Both the position numbers and the translations under genes were made by a program. Shown piece by piece: positions 32,302 to 39,817 of a DNA stretch of 40,022 nucleotides (position 1 is the stretch's first letter; each line of letters opens with the position of its first letter). Source of the DNA: Vulcanimicrobiota bacterium (GTDB lineage Bacteria; Vulcanimicrobiota; Xenobia; Xenobiales; JADMJV01). The stretch spans positions 1 to 40,022 of the forward strand of contig JAFKGI010000062.1 in the NCBI GenBank assembly GCA_017307785.1. The letters run 5' to 3'. The notes beneath the pieces were generated by a model. The model made no database searches and was not told where the DNA came from. It saw only the letters and a list, made by a program, of their open reading frames with translations.

Positions 32302-33768
32302 TTACAGTTGGCGACGCAGGGCGCTGCGATCCACCTTGCCCAGATGGGTGCGCGGCAGGCTTTCCACGAAGGTGACCCCGCGCGGGTGTTTGTAGGGTTC
32401 CAGGTGTTGCAGCACGTGGTCTTTGAGCTCTTGCTCTGTGACTTCTTGGGTGGGGATGACGAAGGCGTAGGGACGGGTCAGGCCGTCGGCTGAGAGTTGG
32501 CCGACCACGGCGCACTCGCGCACGCCCGGATGGGTGAGCAGACAGCTTTCCACTTCGGCCGGGGCCAGCCAGCGGCCGCTGACTTTGAGCAACTCGTCGG
32601 CGCGTCCGCAGAAGTAGAAGTAGCCGTCTTCGTCCTGACGCATCAGGTCACTGGAGGCGAAGAAGCGACCTTTGAGGGCTTCTTGCGAAGTTTCCGGCAG
32701 TTGCCAGTAGCAGAGAGCGCGGGCATGACCGCCGGCCCAGAGACGTCCGATCTCGCCGGTTTGCACAGAGTTGCCTTCGTCGTCGCAGATGCGCACCTCG
32801 AAGCCGGGCACGGGGCGGCCCAGGCTGCCGGGACGCACCTCGCCGACCTGGTTGGAGAGGAAGACGTGCCATTGCTCGGCCGTGCCCAGTCCGTCGAGCA
32901 GCTCAACGCCGAAGGTCTCCTTCCATTTCCAGTAGAGCGCTTCGGGCAGGGCCTCGCCGGCGGAAGTAGCCAGGCGCAGGCTGGATAGATCGCGGCCGGC
33001 GCCGGCGCTGACCATCTGGTTGACCAGCGTGGGCACGTTGATGAGGATGGTGGGTCGATGGCGCTCGATCTGATCGAGCAAGGCCTCGGCGGTGGATTTT
33101 TCCGGGAAGAGAATGGCCGTGCCACCCACCGAGAAAGGGAAGAACAGATTGGAGCCGGTGGCATACCCGAAAAACAGCTTGGGCACCGAAAGAGTCCGAT
33201 CGTTTTCCGTCATCTTGAGGAAGTTCTGGCCGTAGAGCACGGTGGTGTTGTAGAAGGACTGGTGACTTTGGAGCACCGCTTTGGGGCGACCGGTGGTGCC
33301 GCCGGAAAACAGCCAGAGGGCAATGTCGTCGCGATGGGTGGGGCGGTTGGTGAATTCTCCAGAGGGGGATTGCAGCTCTTGGGGGGTGATGTGAGCCTTC
33401 AGGTGCGCCCCGTAGGGAATGTCTTCGAGGTCGAGCACGGCTACGGTGGCGCGGCTGAACTCCAAGAGGTCAATGATTTCGTCATCAGAGAGCCCCGGGT
33501 TGACCATGACCACGGCGGCTCCAACTTTGAGGGCGCCGAAGAGGGCGGCTACATAGTCGATTCCGTCGGGCAGAGAGAGCAGCAAACGTTGCTCCATCTG
33601 CAGGCCGGCTTCCACGAAGCGCTGGGCGGCTTGATTGGCCCGGTGCTGGACCTCACGGTAGGTGTAGCTGCGGTCGCCGCAGATCAGGGCGATGCGCTCG
33701 CCACGGCCTTCGCTGATGCGGTCGTCGAGCAGCCAGCTGGCCAGGTTGAATTGTTCGGGCGCGATCAA
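32302..33768 (-). CDS. Acyl-/benzoate-CoA ligase family AMP-forming enzyme
   Basis: The 488-residue protein is an adenylate-forming enzyme that activates a carboxylic acid with ATP and CoA. The P-loop-like motif is LWLFSGGTTGRPKAV, followed by LPKLFFGYATGSNLFFP-like VPKLFFGYATG, TSAGEALPEALYWKWKE, DGLGTAEQWHVFLSN and the hinge SGRWLAPAEVESCLL, and near the end RTHLGKVDR with the catalytic lysine. The GYATG and GTAEQWHVF pattern is reminiscent of benzoate-CoA ligases. It overlaps the upstream SDR gene by four bases. Confidence 0.88.
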   Translation of the reverse strand: MIAPEQFNLASWLLDDRISEGRGERIALICGDRSYTYREVQHRANQAAQRFVEAGLQMEQRLLLSLPDGIDYVAALFGALKVGAAVVMVNPGLSDDEIIDLLEFSRATVAVLDLEDIPYGAHLKAHITPQELQSPSGEFTNRPTHRDDIALWLFSGGTTGRPKAVLQSHQSFYNTTVLYGQNFLKMTENDRTLSVPKLFFGYATGSNLFFPFSVGGTAILFPEKSTAEALLDQIERHRPTILINVPTLVNQMVSAGAGRDLSSLRLATSAGEALPEALYWKWKETFGVELLDGLGTAEQWHVFLSNQVGEVRPGSLGRPVPGFEVRICDDEGNSVQTGEIGRLWAGGHARALCYWQLPETSQEALKGRFFASSDLMRQDEDGYFYFCGRADELLKVSGRWLAPAEVESCLLTHPGVRECAVVGQLSADGLTRPYAFVIPTQEVTEQELKDHVLQHLEPYKHPRGVTFVESLPRTHLGKVDRSALRRQL

Positions 33769-34508
33769 CGGCGCAGGCCGCCACCGTCGATGACCAGGCA
33801 GGTGCCGTTGATGCCCCGCGCCCGCTCGTCGGCCAGGAAGGCGACGGCGAAGGCCACCTCCTCGGACTCGATGAGACGTCCCTGGGGGTTGGTGACGGTC
33901 ATCGCCTCCACGGCGCTTTCGCGAGAGCGTCCGGTGGTTTTCATGATGTTCTCAATGGACTGCTGGATCATGGGCGTATCCACGAAGCCCGGGCAGATGG
34001 CGTTGACGGTGACCCCTTTGGTGGCCACTTCGTCGGCCAGGGCCCGGGTCATGCCGATGACGGCGTGCTTGGTGGCGGCGTAGGCGGTCAGGTACTTCTG
34101 GGCCGAGAGCCCCGCCACCGAGGAAACGTTGATGATCCTCCCCCACCCCTGCTCGAGCATGTACGGCAAGAAGGCCTGAGTGCACAGCATGACGCCGGTG
34201 AGATTGAGCTGGATCAGCCAGTTCCAATCGTCCATTTTGATTTTATGCAGGGGGGCCGAGATGGCCGTGCCGGCGTTGTTGACCAGGATGTCGACGTTGC
34301 CGGCCCGGGCCTTGAGTTCGGCGATGGCTTCGGGTCGGGCCATGTCGGCCACGATGGCTTCCCCGCCGATCTCTTGGGCCAGGGATTCGATTTCGGCGGC
34401 GGTGCGCGAGGAAACGAGGACGTGATAGCCGGCCCGCGCCAGTTCGCGGGCGATCTCCGCCCCGATGCCGCGTCCCGCCCCGGTGACCAATGCTCGTCGT
34501 TTACTCAT
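33765..34508 (-). CDS. Short-chain dehydrogenase/reductase
   Basis: A classical SDR of 247 residues: TGAGRGIGAEIA cofactor motif near residue 10, LVNNAG near 76, the catalytic S-Y-K as NVSSVAGLSAQKYLTAYAATKH, and NAICPGFVDTPM. Features such as the QGRLIESEEVA tail are typical of 3-hydroxybutyrate or 3-oxoacyl reductases. It overlaps the CoA ligase (4 bases) and the 3-hydroxyacyl-CoA dehydrogenase (8 bases), so it is in an operon for hydroxy-acyl or acyl-CoA metabolism. The exact substrate is unknown. Confidence 0.9.
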   Translation of the reverse strand: MSKRRALVTGAGRGIGAEIARELARAGYHVLVSSRTAAEIESLAQEIGGEAIVADMARPEAIAELKARAGNVDILVNNAGTAISAPLHKIKMDDWNWLIQLNLTGVMLCTQAFLPYMLEQGWGRIINVSSVAGLSAQKYLTAYAATKHAVIGMTRALADEVATKGVTVNAICPGFVDTPMIQQSIENIMKTTGRSRESAVEAMTVTNPQGRLIESEEVAFAVAFLADERARGINGTCLVIDGGGLRR

Positions 34509-35349
34509 GCGCTTCGTTACCCTCCCAGCGATAGAATCCGTGACCTGTCTTCTTGCCCAGACGTCCGGCTCGCACCAGGCGGCGCAGCAGCGGAGGGGGC
34601 GTAAATTGGGGGCCGATTTCTTTGGTGAGGTGCTCGGCGATGGCCAGGCGCACGTCCAGGCCGACCAGGTCGGTCAGCTTGAGCGGACCCATGGGATGGC
34701 GATAGCCGAGCTCCATGGCCCGGTCGATGTCGCGGGCGCTGGCCACGCCGGATTCCAGCATGCGGATGGCTTCCATGCCGAGGATGATGCCCAGGCGCGA
34801 GCTGGCGAAGCCCGGCATGTCTTTGACGACGATGGGTGTCTTGCCCCAGTCTTTGGCGAGCTGCAGGGCCTTCTGGAGAGTGGACTGGTCGGTTTGTTCG
34901 GCGGTGACCACTTCGAGCAATTCCATGACGGGCGGGGGGTTGAAGAAGTGGAGGCCGAGGACGCGCTCGGGACGGTGACAGGCAGCGGCCATTTCGGTGA
35001 GCGATAAGGAGGAAGTGTTGCTGGCCAGCAGGGCCTCGGGGAAGCGCACCGAGAGAGGGGCGAGCAGTTCTTTCTTGACGGCCATGTCTTCGACCACGGC
35101 TTCGATGACCAGGTCGGCGGTCTCGACTTCGAGCGAGTCGGTCTGGAGACGGGTGAGGCAGCTGGCGGCTTCTTCAGCGGTGATTTTGCCTTTGCTGGTG
35201 GCTCTGTCGAGCGAGGCTTTGAGCTTGCCGAGGCCCGCTTCCACAAGCTGGGTGGAGCGGTCCACCAGTTGGACTTCCAGGCCGGAGCGGATGAGAACTT
35301 CGGCGATTCCGCACCCCATGGTGCCGGCTCCAAATACGACGCATTTCAT
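34501..35349 (-). CDS. 3-hydroxyacyl-CoA (3-hydroxybutyryl-CoA) dehydrogenase
   Basis: The 282-residue protein has the NAD motif VVFGAGTMGCGIAEVL, EAVVEDMAVKKELLAPL, LASNTSSLSLTEMA, the catalytic histidine in GLHFFNPPPVMELLEVV, and DMPGFASSRLGIILGMEAIRM followed by DRAMELGYRHPMGPLKLTDLVG. It closely matches single-function Hbd/PaaH enzymes that oxidise (S)-3-hydroxyacyl-CoA. It is the first gene of a three-gene operon with an SDR and a CoA ligase. Functions in butyrate, polyhydroxybutyrate or phenylacetate pathways are all possible. Confidence 0.93.
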   Translation of the reverse strand: MKCVVFGAGTMGCGIAEVLIRSGLEVQLVDRSTQLVEAGLGKLKASLDRATSKGKITAEEAASCLTRLQTDSLEVETADLVIEAVVEDMAVKKELLAPLSVRFPEALLASNTSSLSLTEMAAACHRPERVLGLHFFNPPPVMELLEVVTAEQTDQSTLQKALQLAKDWGKTPIVVKDMPGFASSRLGIILGMEAIRMLESGVASARDIDRAMELGYRHPMGPLKLTDLVGLDVRLAIAEHLTKEIGPQFTPPPLLRRLVRAGRLGKKTGHGFYRWEGNEAHE

Positions 35350-35376
35350 GCGGGAGCCCTTCGACTCGCCCGAGGG

Positions 35377-36099
35377 CTAGTCTTTTTTGCCGAGGAGGGC
35401 GGCCAGCAGGCCTACCGCCAGGCCGGCACCGACGGTGAGCAGGCCGGCTTTGACGGCGCTGGGCCGCGAATGGGCGATTTCGGGTTCTTGGTAGGTCCCG
35501 ACGGTTTTGTGCTCGAGGGCGGGACCGAAGTGGTGGTAATAGCCGCGCAGGGAGACGTCGGTTTCTTTCTTGCCGTCTTTGCCTTCGTGACGATGGAATT
35601 CGGGCACGGGCACGGTGTATTGATTGTAGCCGTTCATCTTGGGGTGATCGATGTTGCGTTCCACCCAACGCTCGGATAGCTGGTCGTCTTTGGCGCTGTG
35701 GAAGCCGATGGCACCGCCGGCGGCGGCTCCGGCCAGGGCACCGAGGACGGTGCCCACGGGGCCGGCGGCCAGAGTTCCGGCTACGGCTCCGGCGGTGGCG
35801 CCGCCCAGCAGGCCGCAACCGGTGGCGCGGCCTTTGGGCTCGTAGGTCTTTTCGCAAAGCGTCTCGGTGACGGTTTCCATTTTGGGGGTGCCGTCGGCGT
35901 TGTAGACGGGGATCTGGCGCTTGATCTCGCGCGGGCCGCCTTCGTTGCCTTCGTAGTGTTTGACCGAGCCCAGGCCGTGTTGAGGAATCAGGTGGCGGCC
36001 TTCGTAGTAGTCACCGGGCACGGAACCGAGCCGTTGCTCTTCGCGAACGGGCTTCTTGTAGGTGCGGGTGATGCTGAGCTGCTGCGATACTTTGGTCAT
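35377..36099 (-). CDS. Glycine-zipper protein with C-terminal membrane helix
   Basis: The 240-residue protein has a polar N-terminal region (MTKVSQQLSITRTYKKP), a central glycine-zipper hairpin (GCGLLGGATAGAVAGTLAAG, then GALAGAAAGGAIGF) at residues about 92-130, and a C-terminal membrane helix (AGLLTVGAGLAVGLLAALLG) ending in KKD. There is no Sec signal. The polar parts hold no domain I recognise. It shares the glycine-zipper style with the proteins at 8271 and 10794. A twin GTTAAC-type element lies 31-46 bases upstream. Confidence 0.7.
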   Translation of the reverse strand: MTKVSQQLSITRTYKKPVREEQRLGSVPGDYYEGRHLIPQHGLGSVKHYEGNEGGPREIKRQIPVYNADGTPKMETVTETLCEKTYEPKGRATGCGLLGGATAGAVAGTLAAGPVGTVLGALAGAAAGGAIGFHSAKDDQLSERWVERNIDHPKMNGYNQYTVPVPEFHRHEGKDGKKETDVSLRGYYHHFGPALEHKTVGTYQEPEIAHSRPSAVKAGLLTVGAGLAVGLLAALLGKKD

Positions 36100-36270
36100 G
36101 AGCTTATGCTAGGGGCTGGCCCGGAGTCATGTGTTAACGTGTGGTAACGATTCTTTCCTGAGCAACTTTTTAACGTTCTGTTTACTGTTTAGCAATTTCA
36201 TCTTTGAGAAATTTTATCCAAGCAATCCGGGGCGGGCTATGCTGTCGGTAACAGCTTAGGAGGTGTCCCG
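36100..36270. promoter_or_regulatory. AT-rich divergent intergenic region with promoter-like and repeat motifs
   Basis: This 171-base gap holds GTTAACGTGTGGTAAC (36132-36147), which is 14/16 identical to the motif at 39760-39775, and two TGTTTA direct repeats (CTGTTTACTGTTTAG). TATGCT at 36238 may be the -10 box of the plus-strand hydrolase gene, whose ribosome site is the strong TAGGAGGTG at 36257-36265. Confidence 0.5.
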
Positions 36271-37035
36271 ATGATTGCTCAACTGAACAGTGCCTGTCCT
36301 CACCAGATGGCCCAACCCGGTTTGGGAATGCCGGCTCTGGGTGGAAATTTTGCCCTGGACCGCCTGGGTGTGGCCGCGCCGCCGAGCGCTTTGTTGCAAC
36401 AGAGCATGCAGACCGGGCAAGTGCTGCTGCAGATGATGACCATGCTGCTGGGCTTGATGGCGGCCGGTGGAGCCAGCGGTGGGTCCTCGGGTGGCGGCGG
36501 ATCGGTGGGCTCGGTGAGTGGCGGCGGCGGCGGTGGAGTCAGTTCGTCGGGTGGCGGCGGTGGCGGCGGAACCAGCGCCACCGGTAAAGGCGGAAATGTC
36601 GACCCCAGTTCGGTGAAGGACAAAACCGGCACCAGCGGACTCAATGCCAGCTCCAAGCGGGGTCTGGAGGAAGCCCACAAGTGGGGACTGCCCCTGGTCA
36701 GTGGTAAGCGTTCCGGCGGCGGCACCTCCGACCATGATCACGGCAACGCCATCGACGTGGGCACGCTTCCGATCGGCGCGGCCAGTTCCAATGGCGGCAC
36801 GCAGCAAATGAAAGAATTCGCCGAGCACATGCGCCAGGAGGGCAAGGCCGGCCGGCTCAATGTGAAGTACATCATTCGCGACGGCCAGATCGCTTCGTCG
36901 CGGGATAATTGGGCCTGGCGTCCCTACATCTATCCGGGCAAGACTCAAGCTCAGCTGGACGCGCTCAAGCGCTCCAATCCAGGCGAATACAACCGGATTC
37001 AGCATTTCGACCACGTTCACGTTAGCTTCAACTAA
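36271..37035 (+). CDS. LAS-type cell-wall hydrolase-like protein with Gly-rich linker
   Basis: The 254-residue protein has a helical N-terminal part (residues 1-65), a long Gly/Ser linker (about 66-105) and a C-terminal hydrolase domain (about 110-254). The domain has the zinc-binding S-x-H-x-x-G-x-A-x-D pattern (SDHDHGNAID, about residues 153-162), then YIIRDGQIASSRDNWAWRPY and the second metal site FDHVHVSF at the C-terminus. This is the arrangement of LAS (lysostaphin/D-Ala-D-Ala peptidase) enzymes, and resembles the ARB_07466-like C-terminal type. The N-terminus (MIAQLNSACPHQMAQPGLGM) is not a Sec signal, so its route to the wall is unclear. A perfect AGGAGGTG precedes the ATG. Confidence 0.82.
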   Translation: MIAQLNSACPHQMAQPGLGMPALGGNFALDRLGVAAPPSALLQQSMQTGQVLLQMMTMLLGLMAAGGASGGSSGGGGSVGSVSGGGGGGVSSSGGGGGGGTSATGKGGNVDPSSVKDKTGTSGLNASSKRGLEEAHKWGLPLVSGKRSGGGTSDHDHGNAIDVGTLPIGAASSNGGTQQMKEFAEHMRQEGKAGRLNVKYIIRDGQIASSRDNWAWRPYIYPGKTQAQLDALKRSNPGEYNRIQHFDHVHVSFN

Positions 37036-37060
37036 TTGGGGGTGGGGTTGCCGGGCGGGC

Positions 37061-37370
37061 GGTAAGTGGGGCGCTAGTTGCCGGCCAGGCGGTAAGTTTT
37101 ACCGGGCGCTGGTAAGTGGGGCGCTACTTGCCGGCCAGGCGGGCGGTTTTACCGGGTGCTGGTAGGTGGGGCGCTAGTTGCCGGGCGGGCGGTAAGTTTT
37201 ACCGGGCGCTGGTAATTGGGGTGCTAGTTGCCGGGCCGGCGGTAAGTTTTACCGGGCGCTGGTAAGTGGGGCGGTAGTTGCCGGGCGGGCGGTAAGTTTT
37301 ACCGGGCGCTGGTAATTTGGGAGCTAGTTGCCGGCCAGGCGGTAAGTTTTACCGGGCGCTGGTAAGTTTG
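37061..37370. repeat. Tandem array of a 50-bp unit
   Basis: GGTAAGTTTTACCGGGCGCT recurs at 37091, 37191, 37241, 37291 and 37341, with a variant near 37141, at an exact 50-base period, for about six copies. The core GGTAA-GTT-TTACC is a small inverted repeat, and each unit adds GGTAAGTGGGGCGCTAGTTG. A solo copy is at 11183-11214. The array fills the space between the LAS-hydrolase gene and the secreted protein gene at 37413. The 50-base period is not a multiple of three. Confidence 0.92.
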
Positions 37371-37412
37371 GCGGGATGTAGGACCCGGGCCGGGCTGGGC
37401 AAAGGGATTGAG

Positions 37413-38006
37413 ATGAAGAAACTCGCTCTTTTGCTGAGCCTGGCCGCCCTTCCGGCCTGGGCCGATTCTCCCCTGACTTCGACCAACTTTTGGACCGCCT
37501 ACAAAGACGTTCCGGAAGTCGCCACCGCCCACGATATCGAGCGTCTGAACACCAAGCTCGGTTACTACTTGCTATCCAATGCCTCCATCGACAAGAAGGC
37601 GGCCGTGATTAACGCCTTGAGCTGGGACTTTAACGGACGTCAGAACGCCCAGCTCTTCACGGAGATTCTGGGTCAGAAATACAAGACCAGCGATCCGGTG
37701 CAGATCAACAAGCGCATGACCGCGGAGGAGCGCTTTTGTCTGGCTTATCTGACCTCGCTGGACGATTACTTCCACGTGGACGCGGCCCTGGATATGGCGC
37801 GTCAGGCCCGCAAGCAGCTAGGCAGCAGCTTCACGGTGTCCATCGTCACGGAACTCATCGAGGCTCAGAAGAACTTCAGCGGCGGCACGCCGCTGTGGAA
37901 CTATGTGGCTCCGGTCCTCAATGACAAGAAGCTGAAGCAAGACCTGCGGCCGGCCGGGCGCAAGGTGATCTTTGACTATATGGCGCTTTACAAGAAAAGC
38001 CGCTAG
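37413..38006 (+). CDS. Secreted protein of unknown function, helical
   Basis: The 197-residue protein starts at ATG 37413 (AAAGGG seven bases upstream) with a signal peptide (MKKLALLLSLAALPAWADS). The mature part is mostly helical (NAQLFTEILGQKYK, MARQARKQLGSSF, FTVSIVTELIEAQKNF). I do not recognise a family. The stop codon TAG (38004-38006) lies inside the left CTAG target duplication of the MITE-like element. Before that insertion the gene presumably ended at the same TAG. Confidence 0.75.
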   Translation: MKKLALLLSLAALPAWADSPLTSTNFWTAYKDVPEVATAHDIERLNTKLGYYLLSNASIDKKAAVINALSWDFNGRQNAQLFTEILGQKYKTSDPVQINKRMTAEERFCLAYLTSLDDYFHVDAALDMARQARKQLGSSFTVSIVTELIEAQKNFSGGTPLWNYVAPVLNDKKLKQDLRPAGRKVIFDYMALYKKSR

Positions 38007-38135
38007 GGTCTGTGGATATTTGACTTGCGTGTAGTTTTCGCCAGGCGCCTCATACTCCAGCAGCGCAGTGACGAACGACGCAGAGCATGAGGATGCATGG
38101 CGGAAAGGACACCCGAGGCAGATTGTCCATAGACC
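38007..38135. mobile_element. MITE-like element, 129 bp, flanked by CTAG duplications
   Basis: The 129 bases start GGTCTGTGGATATT and end TGTCCATAGACC, giving a terminal inverted repeat with 9 of the outer 10 bases paired. They are bordered on both sides by CTAG (38003-38006 and 38136-38139), the 4-bp target duplication type seen with IS5-family elements. Inside, a second inverted repeat, CCTCATACTC (38048-38057 region) with GAGCATGAGG (38083-38092 region), allows the whole element to fold as a nested hairpin. There is no open frame for a transposase. A structured RNA at a convergent gene end is the alternative, but the CTAG duplication favours a MITE. Confidence 0.7.
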
Positions 38136-38567
38136 CTAGGCCGCGGCCTGGCACTCTTCCAGTAACTGGTCGACGCGCTGGGCGTGATCGTCGATGAGGT
38201 CGAGGGTGGCGCTGGCGAAGGCGGCACCTCCGGCCTCTAACTGGCCGATCAACAGATCGAGGGCGCCGGCTATTTCCACATAGGTTTTGGCCGACTCGGC
38301 GATGACCGGGCTGTCGCCCAGGGCACTGAGCTGGTCAGCCACGCGCCAGATGCCGTCCAGCATGCGTTCGCAGTAGATCAGAAGGTCGTCGCCGACTTCT
38401 CCGTAGGCGACGGCCTTTTCCACGCCGTTGCGCAGCTCCATAATCTTGACCCGCATCGGTTTGGGTCCGTTTTGCTGAACTTTTTCGTCGACGGTAATGT
38501 CCAGTTGGCCATTTTGGGCCAGGAATTCATTGCGCTTGGACATCTGCTTGAAGAGTTCGAAGTTCAC
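38136..38567 (-). CDS. Hypothetical helical cytosolic protein
   Basis: The 143-residue protein starts at GTG 38567, which overlaps the stop of the upstream gene (GTGA); the frame is open further upstream inside that gene but the start is fixed by the overlap. It is largely helical (ELFKQMSKRNEFLAQNG, IYCERMLDGIWRVADQL, GALDLLIGQLEAGG) and has no signal peptide. I recognise no family. Its stop codon (38136-38138) is part of the right CTAG duplication of the MITE-like element. It is the second gene of a two-gene operon with the Cys/His hydrolase-like gene, and could be a chaperone or immunity-type partner; that is speculation. Confidence 0.65.
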   Translation of the reverse strand: MNFELFKQMSKRNEFLAQNGQLDITVDEKVQQNGPKPMRVKIMELRNGVEKAVAYGEVGDDLLIYCERMLDGIWRVADQLSALGDSPVIAESAKTYVEIAGALDLLIGQLEAGGAAFASATLDLIDDHAQRVDQLLEECQAAA

Positions 38568-39682
38568 TGGGCCTCCGCGGTTTTGGGACGATAGACTTTG
38601 ACGTCGGGAAGGTGGTCGTAAGGGCCGTTTTCGGTGTAGACGATGGTCGGGGTCTTGGTTCGGTCGTCGTAGCTGCCCCAACGGTCGTTGGCGGAGTTGT
38701 AGACCCACTTGCGACGATCGGCACCGCCGACTTCGCCCTGCTCGCCCTTGGTCTGCCAGTCGCCACCGGCGCCCCAAGAGGAGTCGAGGGTGTAGACGTG
38801 CACTTCGGCGTTCTTGGGGGAGCCTTTCCAGAAGTCGTTCTGGGAGTCGTGGAGTCGGGCCACTCGATCTTTGTTCATGGTCTGGTGGTCGTAGACGCTG
38901 ACCCAGTGGCCGGCTTCACCGGGGGTGGGGTCGTTGAGGCGGACGATATCGCCTGCTCGGGCGCGCATCGGTTTGCCGGGTTCTTGGGGGACGCGGCTGA
39001 ACTGCTGAGGAGTGATGCTGCCCTGGAGAGCGTCGCCGTTGCGATTGACGCCGGTGAGACCGAGGTCGCGGCCGGCGGCTTTGGTGGCGGCCTGAGCCGT
39101 GTAGCCGGCGCAGTCGCTGCCCAGTCCGAAGTCCCACTGGAGCTTGCGAACGCGGGCCGAATCGCTGGTATGGTCGCCCTTGGCGGGGGGAAGCTTGCCG
39201 GCGTCGATGAGGGCCTGGGTGACCAGCTGCATCTGCTCGGGGGTGGCGCGGCCCATTCCGGCGGCCGAAGCAGCGGTGCGCAGGGCCGGATTTTGCTTGA
39301 GCTCGGGGAGGGCGGCGGAAACTTTGGCCATGGTGCCGGTGCGGCTTTTGGCGGGGCCTTTGCCCTCGGGGTCACTGAGGCCGCCTTCCATCTGGAACTG
39401 GGGCGCGACTTTGACAGTGCGGCCGTCGATGGTGTACGAGCTGCGCATCTGCTCACGGAACTCGTCGAGGCGTGCCTGGGTGGCCTTCTTGTCGTAGGGG
39501 GCCAGGGTCGGGGCGGTATTGACGGGGGTGGTGGAGGTGGGCTTGGTGGTGGTCGGCTTGCTGGGGACGAGGCCGCCGAGGGCGTCGTTGGCGGCGCGGC
39601 GCAGGGTTTCGAAGGGGTTGAAGCCGCCCTGGGCCACGCGCTGGACTGCGATGGGACGCTGTTCGGTGTTGATGCCTGCCAT
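38564..39682 (-). CDS. Cys/His hydrolase-like (NlpC/P60- or CHAP-like) protein without Sec signal
   Basis: The 372-residue product starts at MAGINTEQRPIAVQRVAQGG (ATG 39682; the frame is open a further 13 codons). A Thr/Pro linker (KPTTTKPTSTTPVNTAPT) leads to a polar middle region. The C-terminal half has a candidate nucleophile in LGSDCAGYTAQAA and a candidate histidine in GEAGHWVSVYDH, preceded by ARAGDIVRLN, which is the typical order of NlpC/P60 or CHAP wall peptidases. The N-terminus is not a signal peptide. A small helical protein is encoded directly downstream. A GTTAAC twin element lies about 78 bases upstream of the start. The family is by pattern only. Confidence 0.65.
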   Translation of the reverse strand: MAGINTEQRPIAVQRVAQGGFNPFETLRRAANDALGGLVPSKPTTTKPTSTTPVNTAPTLAPYDKKATQARLDEFREQMRSSYTIDGRTVKVAPQFQMEGGLSDPEGKGPAKSRTGTMAKVSAALPELKQNPALRTAASAAGMGRATPEQMQLVTQALIDAGKLPPAKGDHTSDSARVRKLQWDFGLGSDCAGYTAQAATKAAGRDLGLTGVNRNGDALQGSITPQQFSRVPQEPGKPMRARAGDIVRLNDPTPGEAGHWVSVYDHQTMNKDRVARLHDSQNDFWKGSPKNAEVHVYTLDSSWGAGGDWQTKGEQGEVGGADRRKWVYNSANDRWGSYDDRTKTPTIVYTENGPYDHLPDVKVYRPKTAEAQ

Positions 39683-39755
39683 GACCTCAGGGTAGCCGGT
39701 GGAGGGGTGTTGGGGAGCCAAGCAGCTATAAAAAAAAGACGTTGGTTGTTGCCGC

Positions 39756-39788
39756 CAGGTTAACTTGTGTTAACTTCCGGTCACCTGG
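39756..39788. promoter_or_regulatory. Twin GTTAAC element inside a CCAGGT/ACCTGG inverted repeat
   Basis: GTTAACTTGTGTTAAC (39760-39775) contains two GTTAAC hexamers ten bases apart and lies inside the inverted repeat CCAGGT...ACCTGG. A similar twin is at 36132-36147. Both are upstream of minus-strand genes. A TATAGC -10 candidate follows on the minus strand near 39728. It may be a response-regulator site; this is inference. Confidence 0.4.
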
Positions 39789-39817
39789 GGGGCGGGCGAG
39801 TTTGTGGGGCCGGTTTT

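Noticed and set aside
37061..37370. CRISPR array
   Set aside because: The repeats are directly adjacent with no unique spacers, and no cas genes are present. The same holds for the other three arrays.
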